Shown here: positions 39,701 to 48,518 of the stretch, piece by piece
Numbering within the stretch: the first letter of the stretch is position 1
How the letters are laid out: each line of letters starts with the position of its first letter
DNA from: Cryptomeria japonica
Lineage: Eukaryota; Streptophyta; Pinopsida; Cupressales; Cupressaceae
Direction: 5' to 3'
NCBI RefSeq assembly: GCF_030272615.1
Contig: NC_081405.1
Coordinates: 153,777,113-153,841,112 of the forward strand
Length of the DNA stretch: 64,000 nt
Program-made: the position numbers and the translations under genes
The notes under the pieces: generated by a model
The model's database searches: none
Told to the model about the DNA's origin: nothing
What the model saw: the letters and a program-made list of their open reading frames with translations, nothing else

Positions 39701-41424
39701 GGATACCCTCAACAAAATAATAAATAAATATGAACATTAGGACGTAAGGTTAAGACACCTTTCCCAACAAAAACACCACTTTATGTCAATGGTAATATGC
39801 TTTTCTATAGCAATTTGTTGAATGCAAAATTGTGATAAAAGGATTCTTCTTTGTCCTAAGTAGATATTTGGAATTCGTGCTATGCAATTCCATAATAGTG
39901 CCAGGGTTTTGCTCTCATATACTTGTTATTATATCTAATAAATTATTTAGATGCCTCCACAGAAAAATTGTTACAACTTTGTAACTAAACTTCACCAAAT
40001 TTAAGGCCAGCGATTAAATTTGCAGCTATATTCTTCCCCGTAAATTGTGCCTTTATAGGTCGCGTTATATCTATAAGCAATGTCAACCTACACTCCTAGT
40101 AAAATTTGATCAATTTTAAAGCATATGGTGACCATCTCCTTTATCTTGTGCGTTTCTTAGAGGAAATTATACAAATTATGAACAGTAGATTTATATATCT
40201 TTTCATCAAGACTTGAGATTTACAAAATTGTTTACTGTACAGGAAAATATACTCCCCAGTATCAATGGCTTAGTGACGAACTTCCAAAGGTTAACAGATC
40301 AGAAACACCATGGTTGATTGTTCTCATGCACAGCCCATGGTACAATAGCAATACTTACCACTACATGGAAGGGGAGACTATGCGAGTCCAATTTGAATCG
40401 TGGTTTACAAAATATAAGGTTGACGTTGTTTTCGCAGGTCATGTTCATGCCTATGAGAGATCAGTAAGTTTCAACTTTCCATTGTTAAGAGTTTTCTTAA
40501 TAATCTTAATTTGGAGAGCATATAATTCATCCTTGATATAGAACTCCTGCTTCGCTCCCTGTAATTTTCTACATCTCTCTAATCTGAGCCAATATTTGCT
40601 CACCTAATGCAAATATTGGGGAGAAAAGAGATACAAGTACTTTGATGGACAGGAAACCTTAGTTTCTTCATGTCAATTTAGAAGCAATAGCAACGGCTAC
40701 CATTAAAGCAAAAGGCACTTGCTTTATGCCTATTCATAAAGAAACCTTTAGCATAAAGCAATTTGTAGGGTTTTCTTTTTCAATTCATGACATTCTGAGC
40801 CTTGGACTTACAATCTCCAGGAATGTACTACCTAAGAAGCACTAATTTGTTTTTCACTTGGACCCATACACTTGCAGCCATTAAACAGTTCAGAAATTCC
40901 CCTCCCCCCAACTTTTAGTTATATCTCTGATTTTTGCCTTTGCAGAAGCGGGTATCGAACGTGGCTTATAACATAACAAATGGGGAGTGTACACCTGCGT
41001 TTAATTCATCTTCCCCAGTGTACATTACTGTAGGCGATGGAGGAAATATAGAAGGCCTTGCATCAGTGTAAGTTGGAAAAGTGGCTCAGATCATAGGTCA
41101 ATTATTGCTTCATGTAACAGAACAAATTTCATTCATACTGCTATTAGGTTTCAGAATTCTTCTTTTATCTGTCACAGTCCTTGATTTATGTAAAAATCAC
41201 GCACGGTTTGCATGGGAAATGATTGCAGGTATACAGACCCTCAACCTGAATACTCTGCATACAGGGAAGCAAGTTTTGGACATGCAATCTTTGACATTAA
41301 AAATCGAACTCATGCTTACTATAACTGGCATCGTAATCAGGATGGAGATGCTGTAGTGGGTGATTCCCAATGGTTCTACAATCGGTATTGGTATCCTCAA
41401 AATGAACCTACATCAGAAATCTAA
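11523..41424 (+). CDS. PAP: Purple acid phosphatase, 8 exons over 30 kb
   Basis: Secreted dinuclear metallophosphatase that hydrolyses phosphate monoesters, used by plants to scavenge phosphate. Joining eight exons gives about 462 aa, the usual length for plant high-molecular-weight PAPs. In order: a hydrophobic signal peptide (about residues 1-24), the N-terminal fibronectin-like domain with [13 protein letters not shown], then the metallophosphatase domain. Metal-ligand motifs are complete: GDLG, GDLSYAD, GNHE, VLMHSPW and [10 protein letters not shown] Cys in GECTP aligns with the inter-subunit disulphide Cys of kidney bean PAP, suggesting a dimer. Several NxT/S glycosylation sites are visible. 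Exon phases agree at all seven junctions and every intron is GT-AG. Introns are 122, 2107, 7457, 15472, 2712, 482 and 161 bp; the large ones hold mobile elements. Best relatives are PAP10/PAP12/KbPAP; the exact orthologue is not assigned. Confidence 0.93.
11819..12019 (+). CDS. PAP: PAP exon 2
   Basis: 67 codons after acceptor ttcag. Begins [17 protein letters not shown], the conserved N-terminal beta-domain of plant PAPs, and ends [10 protein letters not shown] before donor gtgggt. Phase 0 on both sides. Confidence 0.92.
12020..14126 (+). other. PAP intron 2
   Basis: GT-AG intron of 2.1 kb. No reading frame or well-bounded mobile element was recognised. Confidence 0.7.
14127..14238 (+). CDS. 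PAP: PAP exon 3
   Basis: 112 nt after acceptor ttgcag. Encodes [13 protein letters not shown] through to TPYTFGIIG, the end of the N-terminal domain and entry into the catalytic domain. Ends with one base of a split Gly codon, donor gtatgt. Confidence 0.92.
15220..16030 (-). pseudogene. Ty3/gypsy integrase relic in PAP intron 3
   Basis: Minus-strand fragments of a gypsy polyprotein, in order from high to low coordinate: a [10 protein letters not shown] segment like the region before the integrase zinc finger (about 15990), [17 protein letters not shown] (about 15710-15770), then after a frame change [16 protein letters not shown] (about 15650-15710), and FHLQTDRQS (about 15460-15480). These match the catalytic core of gypsy integrases around the conserved SMD, VDRFSK and FHPQTDGQ blocks. 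Many stops and frameshifts show it is ancient. It lies antisense to the host gene, and the rest of the element is not clearly visible. Confidence 0.65.
16240..17350 (+). repeat. Decayed copy of PAP exon 5 end and intron 5
   Basis: Colinear with 37490-38520. The first part resembles the last about 30 bases of exon 5 (ctctcctcatattctgtatatggtg against ctctcctcatactcagcatatggtg). Later blocks include gcatgctaagttcatt and gaggtggaaaca in the same order. The copy has no usable coding sequence. Confidence 0.65.
17351..19089. other. PAP intron 3 sequence, unrecognised
   Basis: AT-rich intron DNA; nothing specific is supported. Confidence 0.5.
19090..20762. mobile_element. LTR-like block (probable solo LTR) in PAP intron 3
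   Basis: Begins tgtaatgtcc and ends ggacattaca, a perfect 10-bp inverted terminal pair of the TG...CA type seen in plant LTRs. Flanking 5-mers are aaatt and atatt, a near-match that could be a mutated duplication. No gag-pol sequence lies inside. A tRNA-Asp-primer-like word (tggcgccgttcc, minus strand, about 20036-20048) lies within, so a more complex origin is possible. Confidence 0.5.
20560..20722 (-). mobile_element. tRNA-derived SINE fragment
   Basis: The minus strand has A-box tagcggagttgg (20694-20705) and B-box ggtttgactcc (20651-20661) separated by 32 bp, the layout of plant Au-like SINE heads. No poly(A) or target duplication was identified, so ends are approximate. It is nested in the LTR-like block. 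Confidence 0.6.
20763..21695. other. PAP intron 3, 3' part
   Basis: No repeat or coding sequence recognised before the exon 4 acceptor. Confidence 0.5.
21696..21919 (+). CDS. PAP: PAP exon 4
   Basis: 224 nt after acceptor atgcag. Carries GDLG (metal Asp, Gly split across the intron), GDLSYAD (bridging Asp and the Tyr behind the purple colour), WDSWGRF and GNHE (metal Asn). Ends at donor gtaagt, phase 0. Confidence 0.93.
21920..24649. other. PAP intron 4, 5' part
   Basis: Mostly unrecognised. A block containing atttccatcccaactat and gccatttagactcaagaaaa occurs twice, at about 24096-24215 and 24224-24322. A plus-strand stretch near 23390-23640 reads as Pro/Gln/Asn-rich codons with few stops and may be a retroelement relic. 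Confidence 0.35.
24650..26835 (-). pseudogene. LINE RNase H relic split by an LTR
   Basis: Two minus-strand pieces of one LINE RNase H domain. 26570-26835 reads [20 protein letters not shown] and [20 protein letters not shown]. 24850-24974 reads [11 protein letters not shown], followed by a weak HFYRELNAL-like end. The sentence joins across 24975-26569, which is an inserted LTR-like unit. Several stops; non-functional. Confidence 0.65.
24975..26569 (-). mobile_element. Solo-LTR-like insertion in a LINE relic
   Basis: TG...CA-bounded 1595-bp segment that interrupts the RNase H reading. On the minus strand it starts tgtggtgcgggagcacc. Flanks caatga (24969-24974) and caataa (26570-26575) look like a slightly mutated target duplication. 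It contains an internal 28-bp direct repeat at 25927 and 25998, and no coding domain. Confidence 0.55.
26836..27118. repeat. Pair of 55-bp direct repeats
   Basis: A block containing cattaatacaaggga, a G-run and tttcataaattatat occurs at about 26836-26890 and again, diverged, at 27063-27118. Origin unknown. Confidence 0.5.
27119..27365. mobile_element. MITE-like unit with repeated inverted words
   Basis: The left end ccagtggtagtcc faces the right end tccactactgg in inverted orientation. Variants of the word ccactattgg recur at both ends and inside. The overall form resembles a short non-autonomous DNA transposon. Superfamily and exact ends are not resolved. Confidence 0.35.
27411..27765. repeat. 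185-bp tandem duplication with (TA)n and (CA)n
   Basis: A unit starting cactataatataatatt occurs at 27411 and 27596 with few changes. The junction is a (TA)n run (about 27567-27594), and a mixed (CATA)/(CA)/(TA) run follows at about 27720-27760. Confidence 0.8.
27790..28830 (+). pseudogene. LINE ORF2 relic, zinc-domain part
   Basis: Plus-strand relic with a gtagaaggggagtt block like the GLGI segment of LINE ORF2 (about 27920) and a clear RFWEDNWNG at 28184-28210, preceded by NG at 28169. Many stops. Its RNase H part resumes at 36066, beyond the inserted 28831-36060 unit. Confidence 0.6.
29225..31032. repeat. About 167-bp-period array with conserved hairpin box
   Basis: Thirteen boxes start near 29225, 29390, 29566, 29600, 29775, 29941, 30109, 30276, 30319, 30486, 30653, 30830 and 30998. 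Each is a roughly 33-nt imperfect palindrome: an agtgctcccgtccctca arm, a short turn, and a gagggaccggagcact arm. Most spacings are 165-177 bp, mainly 167. Two boxes are extra copies set 34 and 43 bp from a neighbour. The DNA between boxes is only loosely similar, so the box is better conserved than the unit. Confidence 0.85.
31367..31378 (+). promoter_or_regulatory. TATA-like box of the 7.2-kb unit
   Basis: cctatataatgg lies about 470 bp upstream of the ORF start, downstream of the hairpin array. Likely core promoter; inference from sequence only. Confidence 0.4.
31838..35037 (+). pseudogene. Retroelement accessory ORF, about 1,060 codons, one frameshift
   Basis: The start chosen is the ATG of [10 protein letters not shown] (31838); an upstream in-frame ATG at 31763 looks like leader. 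The frame runs to about 32870, where a single frameshift moves coding to the frame ending at 35037. The N-terminal half is a helical domain with blocks [13 protein letters not shown] and [17 protein letters not shown]. The middle is a charged low-complexity linker rich in Lys, Glu, Arg and Ser (about 33470-33850). The C-terminal part is helical and probably coiled-coil, with a [17 protein letters not shown] stretch near 34150-34210. There are no protease, RT or integrase motifs. Function is unknown. The domain blocks recur in the extra ORF of the element at 48178-57510. The low number of defects over 3.2 kb suggests fairly recent activity. Confidence 0.7.
35038..36060 (+). other. 3' terminal region of the 7.2-kb unit, LTR-like
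   Basis: Starts just after the ORF stop (tgatgtggcacc at about 35039) and ends cacgtcaaca. It contains a TATA-like box gctatatatac (35228-35238) followed by an AT-rich leader. This looks like an LTR with its own promoter, but no matching copy is seen at the 5' end. Confidence 0.45.
36066..36470 (+). pseudogene. LINE RNase H relic, continuation
   Basis: The plus strand reads [17 protein letters not shown] near 36305-36355, the first RNase H block, followed by an in-frame stop. It continues the relic at 27790-28830 across the inserted unit. Confidence 0.6.
36471..37391. other. PAP intron 4, 3' part
   Basis: Nothing recognised before the exon 5 acceptor. Confidence 0.5.
37392..37530 (+). CDS. 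PAP: PAP exon 5
   Basis: 139 nt after acceptor atcag. Encodes [36 protein letters not shown]. It sits 15.5 kb downstream of exon 4. Ends within a Gly codon at the weaker donor gtgggt. A decayed copy of its 3' end lies in intron 3. Confidence 0.92.
37490..38520 (+). repeat. Source region of the intron 3 copy (exon 5 end and intron 5)
   Basis: Colinear partner of 16240-17350. Blocks acagcctatttgg, gcatgctaagttcatt, gagaaaaagtaagaca and gaggtggaaacaa appear in the same order and orientation in both places. Confidence 0.65.
38521..40242. other. PAP intron 5, remainder
   Basis: AT-rich intron DNA with no recognised element. Confidence 0.5.
40243..40463 (+). CDS. PAP: PAP exon 6
   Basis: 221 nt after acceptor gtacag. 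Encodes [20 protein letters not shown] (metal His) and [10 protein letters not shown] (two metal His). Ends at donor gtaagt, phase 0. Confidence 0.93.
40946..41067 (+). CDS. PAP: PAP exon 7
   Basis: 122 nt after acceptor ttgcag. Encodes [17 protein letters not shown], with the likely inter-subunit Cys, and [14 protein letters not shown]. Ends with two bases of a Val codon at donor gtaagt. Confidence 0.92.
41229..41424 (+). CDS. PAP: PAP exon 8 (terminal)
   Basis: 196 nt after acceptor ttgcag, including the stop. Encodes [35 protein letters not shown] and the short tail ending TSEI. Confidence 0.92.
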
Positions 41425-41547
41425 ACCTAATATTCTTTTGTAATTCTGAGAACATCTCCACAAATAAGATCTCTTACCGGGCATGGTGGTTACCTGGTGT
41501 TGATGGCTGTAACTGGTCACTAACTTCAACAGTAATCTTCCAACATT

Positions 41548-41553
41548 AATAAA
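41548..41553 (+). terminator. PAP polyadenylation signal
   Basis: aataaa lies 124 bases after the stop codon, a plausible distance for a plant 3' UTR. Confidence 0.6.
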
Positions 41554-41703
41554 GGCTTGGCTTGTGGGACTTTGATTTCCTCTCTGTTTTATCATTTTTT
41601 GAATGGCGACCTGATGGAAAAGCAGGGCCATAACATGTTAGTTTTGGTTAATTTATACTCTGGAGGTGCATGATTTGCATCTGAATAATACATATATGCT
41701 ACC

Positions 41704-41857
41704 ATATTCATACGATCATGTTGTCTGAACTAAGGTTTTTCTTCTAATATGTTTTTTAAGAAATATTAATGAAACTTATTAATTCATGTGAAGATACTAT
41801 TGCATTCATTATGTTTTTAAATTGTTTAAATAGTTATTAATCATTGTTCATGTTAAC
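41704..41857. repeat. 154-bp direct repeat, copy 1
   Basis: Identical by eye over 154 bp to 43286-43439, starting atattcatacgatc and ending catgttaac. Confidence 0.9.
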
Positions 41858-43282
41858 TGATGCCCTCCTAAATGGCACAATGTTAGTTTAAGATCAAACA
41901 ACACAAAACACACAAGATGTTAGAGTTAGTCAATCAAAAACTGAAACAATGAAGGCATTCCAAAGGAGACACTAAAAACACATGCTAATGAATCTAACTA
42001 AAGAAGTAAGACAATGAGACATCTCCAACTGTCTCTTAGCATGAGATTAGCTCCTTCTCCCTTGTTCCTCTCCTCTCCAAGTTCCAAAATAGTGTAGCTC
42101 TCAGCAGCTTTTTGCACTATGGATGCTTATGGAGGATTGAGATTTATAGAATAGCTCTAAACATGAAATGAAAAGCTATTTTTATGCTAAAATGATGTGT
42201 TTTAACCAAAAAGACAATATTTAGTTATGCTATTGCTAAATGCTCTCTAAAATGGCTATAGTCTAAATGCTTACAAGTTTTCAGGATCTGGATTATGAAG
42301 GAATGGGCTCTATTTATAGGAAAAATGGAGCAATGGATGGCCAGGATTGAAAGGTTTAATCAAGGGCCAAGCTTGAAAGTTGGGGATCCATGTGCACAAT
42401 TTGCACCAATGAAATGGTGACAAGTGTCAACACAGGATTGGGTTGAGAGAAGAGGTTGGAGGCATTAAAGGCCTGAGAAGACCTCATGGTTATCTAAAGG
42501 CTAAGAGTCAAGCCTAAATTAGGATTACCCACTGGATTAGGAGTTAATGCAAGGATAAACCTTTGTGCAAATGATTAAGAGATAATCATGGTCAAAGCAT
42601 TAAAGGCTTGATGAGACCCTTGGGTTGGGTAGAGGTTGAGTCAAAACAAATGTTTTAACCATGTGGGAGAGTTTGGGTTAACCATTAATGGTTATTGGAG
42701 ACTTTGTGGATTAAGTGGTTGAAAGTTGGAAGCCTTTAATGGTTTTCAAAGACTTTGGGGTTTTTGGTGGTTGAAGGTTGAAAACCTTCAATGGTTATCC
42801 AAGACTTTGGGCCATTTGAGAAGTGACTCCATTTTGCTTAGGAATGTGACAATAATTAGGGGATGGATTAAGTTAATTAGGAAGGGGTTAGAAGAATCTA
42901 GAAGGGGATTAGATTTTGCAAGTGGATTTGGTGGGTGAGGGAAAATGGGATTTTATTAAAATAAAAATTCATTTATTTCAAAATGTGTGCAAGTTGCATT
43001 TGTAGGAAAATGCAAGTGGGGGGGAGGATAATGATTTAAATAAATGTTTTATTTAATTTATTTAAAAGAGGAAAAGGGAATTTAATTAAATAAATAGATT
43101 TTATTTAATTGATTGGAATTGGATTTAATTAAAATAAATTGAATAATTTATTTAATTAATAGAAGAATGTTTGGGGATGAATTAATTAAATATTAATTTA
43201 ATTAATTGATGGCTAGTGGATTTTTAATCAAATAAATACGAAATATTTATTTAATTAAAATGGACAGATTTATGTGACTACA
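41858..43282 (-). mobile_element. Solo LTR (minus strand)
   Basis: On the minus strand it starts tgtagtcacataaatc and ends gagggcatca, fitting TG...CA. An AT-rich U3 of repeated taattaaat words is followed by a clear TATA box ctataaatagagcc (about 42308-42322). There is no internal coding region and no 5-bp duplication; instead it lies between two 154-bp identical repeats. Confidence 0.6.
42308..42322 (-). promoter_or_regulatory. TATA box of the solo LTR
   Basis: The minus strand reads cctataaatagagcc, close to the plant TATA consensus, positioned mid-LTR as expected for the U3/R promoter. Confidence 0.55.
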
Positions 43283-43285
43283 TAA

Positions 43286-43439
43286 ATATTCATACGATCA
43301 TGTTGTCTGAACTAAGGTTTTTCTTCTAATATGTTTTTTAAGAAATATTAATGAAACTTATTAATTCATGTGAAGATACTATTGCATTCATTATGTTTTT
43401 AAATTGTTTAAATAGTTATTAATCATTGTTCATGTTAAC
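43286..43439. repeat. 154-bp direct repeat, copy 2
   Basis: Second identical copy. Four bases (taaa) separate it from the LTR end. Confidence 0.9.
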
Positions 43440-44166
43440 CAATCAATTTTAAGAATTAAAAAAAAAAAAAAAAAATTCTTTACAAAATTAACATGTAAAA
43501 TACAAAAAATATTTTTAAAATGATTTATTGATCTTGTAATTGACTAAAATGTTTTGATTAAGCCTTGCAACTTTACATCGTTTGAGAAAAATACATTTTA
43601 ATTTTAAAACTCATATTAATAAAAATATTAAATCATCACATCACTGTAAATTGACTGTTTATTTGCATGCGGCATTGTCAACGTCAGTGTTATGTTACAA
43701 ATCCAATGCAAATATTGTGAAGGGCACATAGCACTAGACTACGGACGACTAATGATAGATTTTATTTTCTCTTACCTATTTAGGTATGTACCATCCTCAG
43801 TGGCAAATGCTTTCTTGCTTGTTTCAATTATTACCTAATTAAAATATTGCTCCTATACAACAATATAATATAATAGATTATATTAATAGTTGATATTTGA
43901 CTTTAATTCATTTAAAGGTTATTGTCGGGGGCATGTTAAATTGTGAAAGCCTCGAAGACATTTTTTTATATTAAAAATCATTAACAGTGATGAGTGGGAT
44001 AATCTCAAAGATGACTTTTTAGCCAAATTAATGATTAGAAGTAAAAGGCAAACCCTGAACATTATATTAATATAAGAAAAATACATAAAGTCATATGTCA
44101 TGATATTTAAGGATTAAAATTGTCATAGAGACTAAACTCAAAATCAGACCAAGCCATCAAACCCTT
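43440..44166. other. AT-rich intergenic sequence
   Basis: Contains an A-run flanked by inverted aagaatt/aattctt at about 43451-43480. No gene recognised. Confidence 0.5.
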
Positions 44167-44436
44167 GTGACAGCAATGGTGAGATTCTTGTGCTCATTTG
44201 CTAATCACCTGGAGGTATCCATATTGCCACAGCCCAAGACAACAGTGAAGAAAAAACTCCAGCCGGATGCCAAGCACCCATACAGGCAGCCAATACCAAA
44301 CCATACTTTGCACAGCGCTGCAAACTTGGAATACCCCGTCAAGCTGCAAACCCATCCAAATTTCAACCCCATAGAAGAACTGGAGACCAATGAAAGGTTC
44401 AGTTATGAACAGAAGCCAGATTTTATGCTATTGTGA
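44167..44436 (+). CDS. Hypothetical 89-aa ORF, doubtful
   Basis: ATG-to-stop frame with balanced composition, rich in Pro, His and Asn, with no membrane segment. I do not recognise the protein. There is no visible splice partner, promoter or family motif, and it sits between repeats. It may be a chance ORF or a captured gene fragment. Confidence 0.2.
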   Translation: MTAMVRFLCSFANHLEVSILPQPKTTVKKKLQPDAKHPYRQPIPNHTLHSAANLEYPVKLQTHPNFNPIEELETNERFSYEQKPDFMLL

Positions 44437-44939
44437 TCACACCAAATTATAATCATTTACTGATGTGATCATGTCAATCTGTGTATGCACCAATCAATAA
44501 AACAAAATATGACAAAAAACTTAGTAATTCTCATGTAGAAAGTGGCTACAAGAGCCATTCCAAGCTGTGATTGCACCAGTATATAAATGATGACAATGCC
44601 ATTAAAAGCAGAAGCATACATGAGGTTGATCCATTCTTTTGATGTTATAAGCATCGATAATGATATACACTATCAATACAGCTACCTCATCCATCTTGGG
44701 CCATATTTCCTGAAATTCCTCCCAGCGTTTATCATTACATTTGCAAGAGATGTGGGACAACACATTGAAATATTTGGCTGCAAATTCTTACTCACAACAG
44801 TCATGACCCTCAAATTCTTAGCCTAACCGCGAGCCACACCAAAGTCTGCAATCAAATTACCACCAGGTTGTACAATGCACCAGGAAGTAGAGATGCTTAA
44901 GGTGTCAAAAATCATACTGTCCCTGCAAGCAAAAGAAGA
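44437..44939. other. Region 3' of the minus-strand LINE, unrecognised
   Basis: On the minus strand a 61-codon hydrophobic ORF (44469-44654) and a short ADFGVAR-like stretch (about 44820-44840) are present. Neither is enough for a call. Confidence 0.3.
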
Positions 44940-46093
44940 TTAGTGAGCAATATTTAAGTTACCTGAATCTAGTGGTATCCTCCTTTTTAGTTCCACAAAG
45001 CTTTCAGGAATGGGAATAGACATTTGAATTTCCCCTACAGGAAGTTGAAGTCCAATGCTTGCAAATTCATCAGCCACTGAGTTACCCTCCATGAAGCAGT
45101 GGGAGAGTTGGTAATATTCCAAATTACCAAAAACTGAGAATGCTTGTTGTAAGATGTAATTAATGGATCAATTAGAAGATTGAAAGTTCTTATGATGTTC
45201 AAAGAATCCCCCTCCACCAGAATTTTTTTAAGCCCAATTGTTTTACAAGATATAATCCAACTAGAAGAGCGTGAGCCTCAGCATGGTTATTAGTCCCAGG
45301 AGGAAGTTTGAGAGCAAGTGCTTGATTATAGAACCTAAATGATCCCGAATAATGCAACCTGCACCAGATGGATCAGGATTACCATGAGAGGCCGCATCAA
45401 AATTCAATTTGGAAATTCCCGAAGGATGAGATGACCAGGAGATATTTGATCTAAGATTTGTTGGTTTTTGGGGACAACACCCAGGATTAGGAGAATAGAG
45501 TGCTTTCCACCGACTTACACATTGAGAATCCCAAATTGTGGACATACTAGTTGGGCCTTGTTTGAAAACTTTAGCCATAAACACTTCTGATATGGACTGC
45601 TCAATCTTATTGATAACAAGTGGAAGTGGAAGGGATTCTTTTCTAAAAAAAATTTCTCTCTTTCCCACCAAAGACTCCATATGAGGATGGAAGGGCCTAT
45701 GACCCAAAGAGAGGAGAACAAGGAGTCTTGGTGGAGTAAAGGCCAATAAAGAAATATTTCCATTAGGATGTTTGGAAGAGCAGAAGACCAATGGAGTTTG
45801 CATTGCAGCCAAGACCAACATTGTTGTGCAAAATTACACGTTAGTAACAAATGGTTTGTTGTCTCAACTTGGAGTCCACACATGAGACAATTAAAAGAGG
45901 GAGCAATTCTTAGCTTAGTTAGCCTATCAGATGTCATGATGCAATTATTTAGTACTAACCATGAAAACATGCTCGCCTTTGGAAGGACTGCATCATTCCA
46001 ACAAAGCTTATGAGGCCAATCATTTGAGGTAGAGGTGGAATTACCTTGTTGAGTGAGAGATAAGTAACTAGATTTGACTATGTAATTGCCCAA
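44940..46093 (-). pseudogene. LINE zinc-binding domain and RNase H relic
   Basis: 45515-46093 carries SFNCLMCGLQVETTNHLLLTC, the zinc-binding domain. Overlapping in another frame, SKLNFDAASHGNPDPSGAG (about 45355-45410) begins RNase H. 44940-45122 ends it with SHCFMEGNSVADEFAS. At least two frame changes. Confidence 0.8.
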
Positions 46094-46105
46094 ATTGGAG
46101 GGGGC

Positions 46106-47909
46106 CTAAGCAAGAGTATATGGCTTATCAAAGAAGAAGACCTTTCTTTGATAAATTAGCATGGTTAACTGATCCTTTTGGTTTTTTGGAAAGGCGCAAC
46201 CTTGGAGGCTCTTCAGGTGAACATTTGAAAGGAGGGAATCAGCACAAAGGAAGTAATCCTTCACTTTGCTACCCCAATGTTGTTGAAGGTAAATTCTAGC
46301 CTCACCAAGATCTTCGAATCTGGCAAGGGGAGGGAAACCACCCCAAGAATCGTCCCAAAAATTTGCCTTCTCCCCATCATTGATAATCCATGTGAGATAT
46401 GGGATGATGATGTCTCTGCAAGAGATAATGAAATTCCAAATTTTAGAACCACTTGGTGGATTTGACATAGTGAAGATTTGTTCTCGATTTGAAGAGTCCA
46501 TGTATTTAGCTTGCAGAATTCGGGCCCATTTAGTAGAGGGTTTAACATACATATTCCAAGCAAGCTTGGCACCCAAGGCAAGATTTCTTGCTTCTAGGTT
46601 GTGCATACCTTCACCATGATTTGATTTTATTTCGCACATACTTTCCCAAGAGATTAATGGAATTTTACCTTTGCATATTATGCTCTATATTACTCTGCCA
46701 CAAGAATCTTCTGATGCTTTGATCCAAACTAGATTTAACTGAAAGTGGTAAATGGAGAACTGACATCATGTAGTTTGGTAAAGTAGCGAGTACTGATTTA
46801 GGCAAAGTTAGCTTACCGGCCATAGACCTTTCCAAGAATTAACTCTATTCTGAATTTGAGTTAGAATCTTATTCCAAAATTCAGATTTATTGGGGCCAAC
46901 AAATAACAGAATACCAAGATATTGGTTGGGCAAGAATTCCCTCTTAAAGTCGAGAATTTTCATGATCCGATCAGAGATAGTTGGAGATGTATTAAAAAAG
47001 AAAATACTAGACTTTCTTTAATTAATTTTTTGGCTCGAAGCACCACAGTAACCAGACAAAACTTTTTTAATGGTCTCAGCCTCGATGATCGAAGATATGC
47101 TAAACGATAAAGTGTCATCAACAAACAACGAATGAGTCATATTTATTGAAGAGTTTGGAATATTTATACCAAGCCACTTGGATTGAGAGTGATGGGCTGA
47201 AATGGTTCTACTCAAAGATTCTGTCATTAATATAAAAAGAAAAGGAGATAAAGGGTCCCCTTGCCTAACCCCTTGAGAAGAGGTGAATAAACCTTGTGGA
47301 GAGCCATTAACCAATACTAAAAAATTTTCTTGAGAAATATACGATCTAATCCATTTACACCATTTGTAAGCAAAGCCAAGTTTACCTAGGACCTTGATCA
47401 TGAAATCCCATTTTAGCCTATCATAAGCCTTCACCATGTCAAATTTGATCACCATTCTGAGATTTTATTTTCTTTAATAGAATGAATAGTTTCATAAGCG
47501 TTAATTGCACCTTTTGTTGTCTCTTTGCCAGGAACAAACCCCCCTCTTCATCTGAAACAATATGAGGAATAACCTTTTCTAATCTCAGTGATATTGCTTT
47601 AGAGAAGATTTTGTATATGGTGTTACAAAGAGAGATGGGTTTGAAATCTGTAAAAGAATACGAAATCGACTTTTTAGGAATAAGTGCAAAGAAAGTAGTG
47701 TTCATTTCCTTAAGAATGGATCTGTTTCTTCTAGACTCCTCCAAGGCCAACCAAATCCCTCTTCCCATAAAATATCAGCCCTTTTGGAAAAAAGAAGCGA
47801 TGAAGCCATCTTGGCCTAGTGCTTTGTCAGGGGGCATGAAACATGGAACAATACTTTCTCCTCCCACCTCTTTCATCACTATATTTTATTTACCCATCTC
47901 ATTATATAC
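46106..47909 (-). pseudogene. LINE reverse transcriptase relic
   Basis: From the 5' side: LALEESRRNRSILKEMNTTF and DFKPISLCNTIYKIF (47580-47760), then IKFDMVKAYDRLKWDF and VRQGDPLSPFLFI, then SLFVDDTLSF where the usual FADD has become FVDD. Further downstream LEARNLALGAKLAWNMY matches the RT connection region. Frameshifts and stops separate the pieces. Confidence 0.8.
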
Positions 47910-47925
47910 CACTTGGAACATAATA

Positions 47926-47929
<4 letters not shown>

Positions 47930-47979
<50 letters not shown>

Positions 47980-47990
47980 CCTCCCTCCCT
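47930..47990. repeat. (CT)n then (CCCT)n microsatellite
   Basis: About 47 bp of CT dinucleotides followed by four ccct-type units. Confidence 0.95.
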
Positions 47991-48177
47991 TTTCCTTTAC
48001 ATTTTCTTTACTGGAAGTAACGCGTACGGGGTTTTGATAAGTTTTAAGCGCATGCAGGGTACTAGGAATATGGACGTTGGCCTACTGAGGAATTTTAGGG
48101 ACTAAAAGCGTGTACATGGTTCTTGGACATAGTTTTAGTTGCCCAACAACCTCAATGGCCTCAAAAGAAGTTTTAAA

Positions 48178-48458
48178 GGTCAAGTAATTACGTATGTGTT
48201 AATTTGTGTGTTAAAGGTCGGCAGTTAACTGACCGTTGTCAGTAGTTGGCACTGGGTAACCATGCCAACACCAATATAGTCGTCTTTGTTACCAGTTTGT
48301 GGTACGATAGTAAAGGCTTGATGTTATCTGATGTACTGGCAATGTTATCAATGAGAATACAGTATTGAGTTCATCTATTTGTCTGCATCTGTGTATATTG
48401 TCATATTCTGGTTATCTGCAATACACTAAACACACACTCACACACGTGAGGGAAAACA
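48178..48458 (+). repeat. 5' LTR of the gypsy element
   Basis: About 281 bp, aligned base by base with 57229-57510. It ends gagggaaaaca. The first bases are changed (ggtcaag against tgtcgag in the 3' copy). Confidence 0.8.
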
Positions 48459-48518
48459 TCTGGCATCATTGCCTAAATTAATCTAGAGCACGGGAATATA
48501 CTACATGGCACGTGGATA

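Larger units (their letters stand above)
44940..47909 (-). mobile_element. Decayed L1-type LINE, minus strand
   Basis: ORF2 remnants run RT, zinc-binding domain, RNase H from high to low coordinate. There is no ORF1 or endonuclease and no visible poly(A) tail. The first 402 bp of this reading (47508-47909) recur at 57511-57912. Confidence 0.8.

Noticed and set aside
44469-44840. Minus-strand hydrophobic ORF and an ADFGVAR kinase-like word
   Set aside because: Too short, with stops around and no other kinase motifs.
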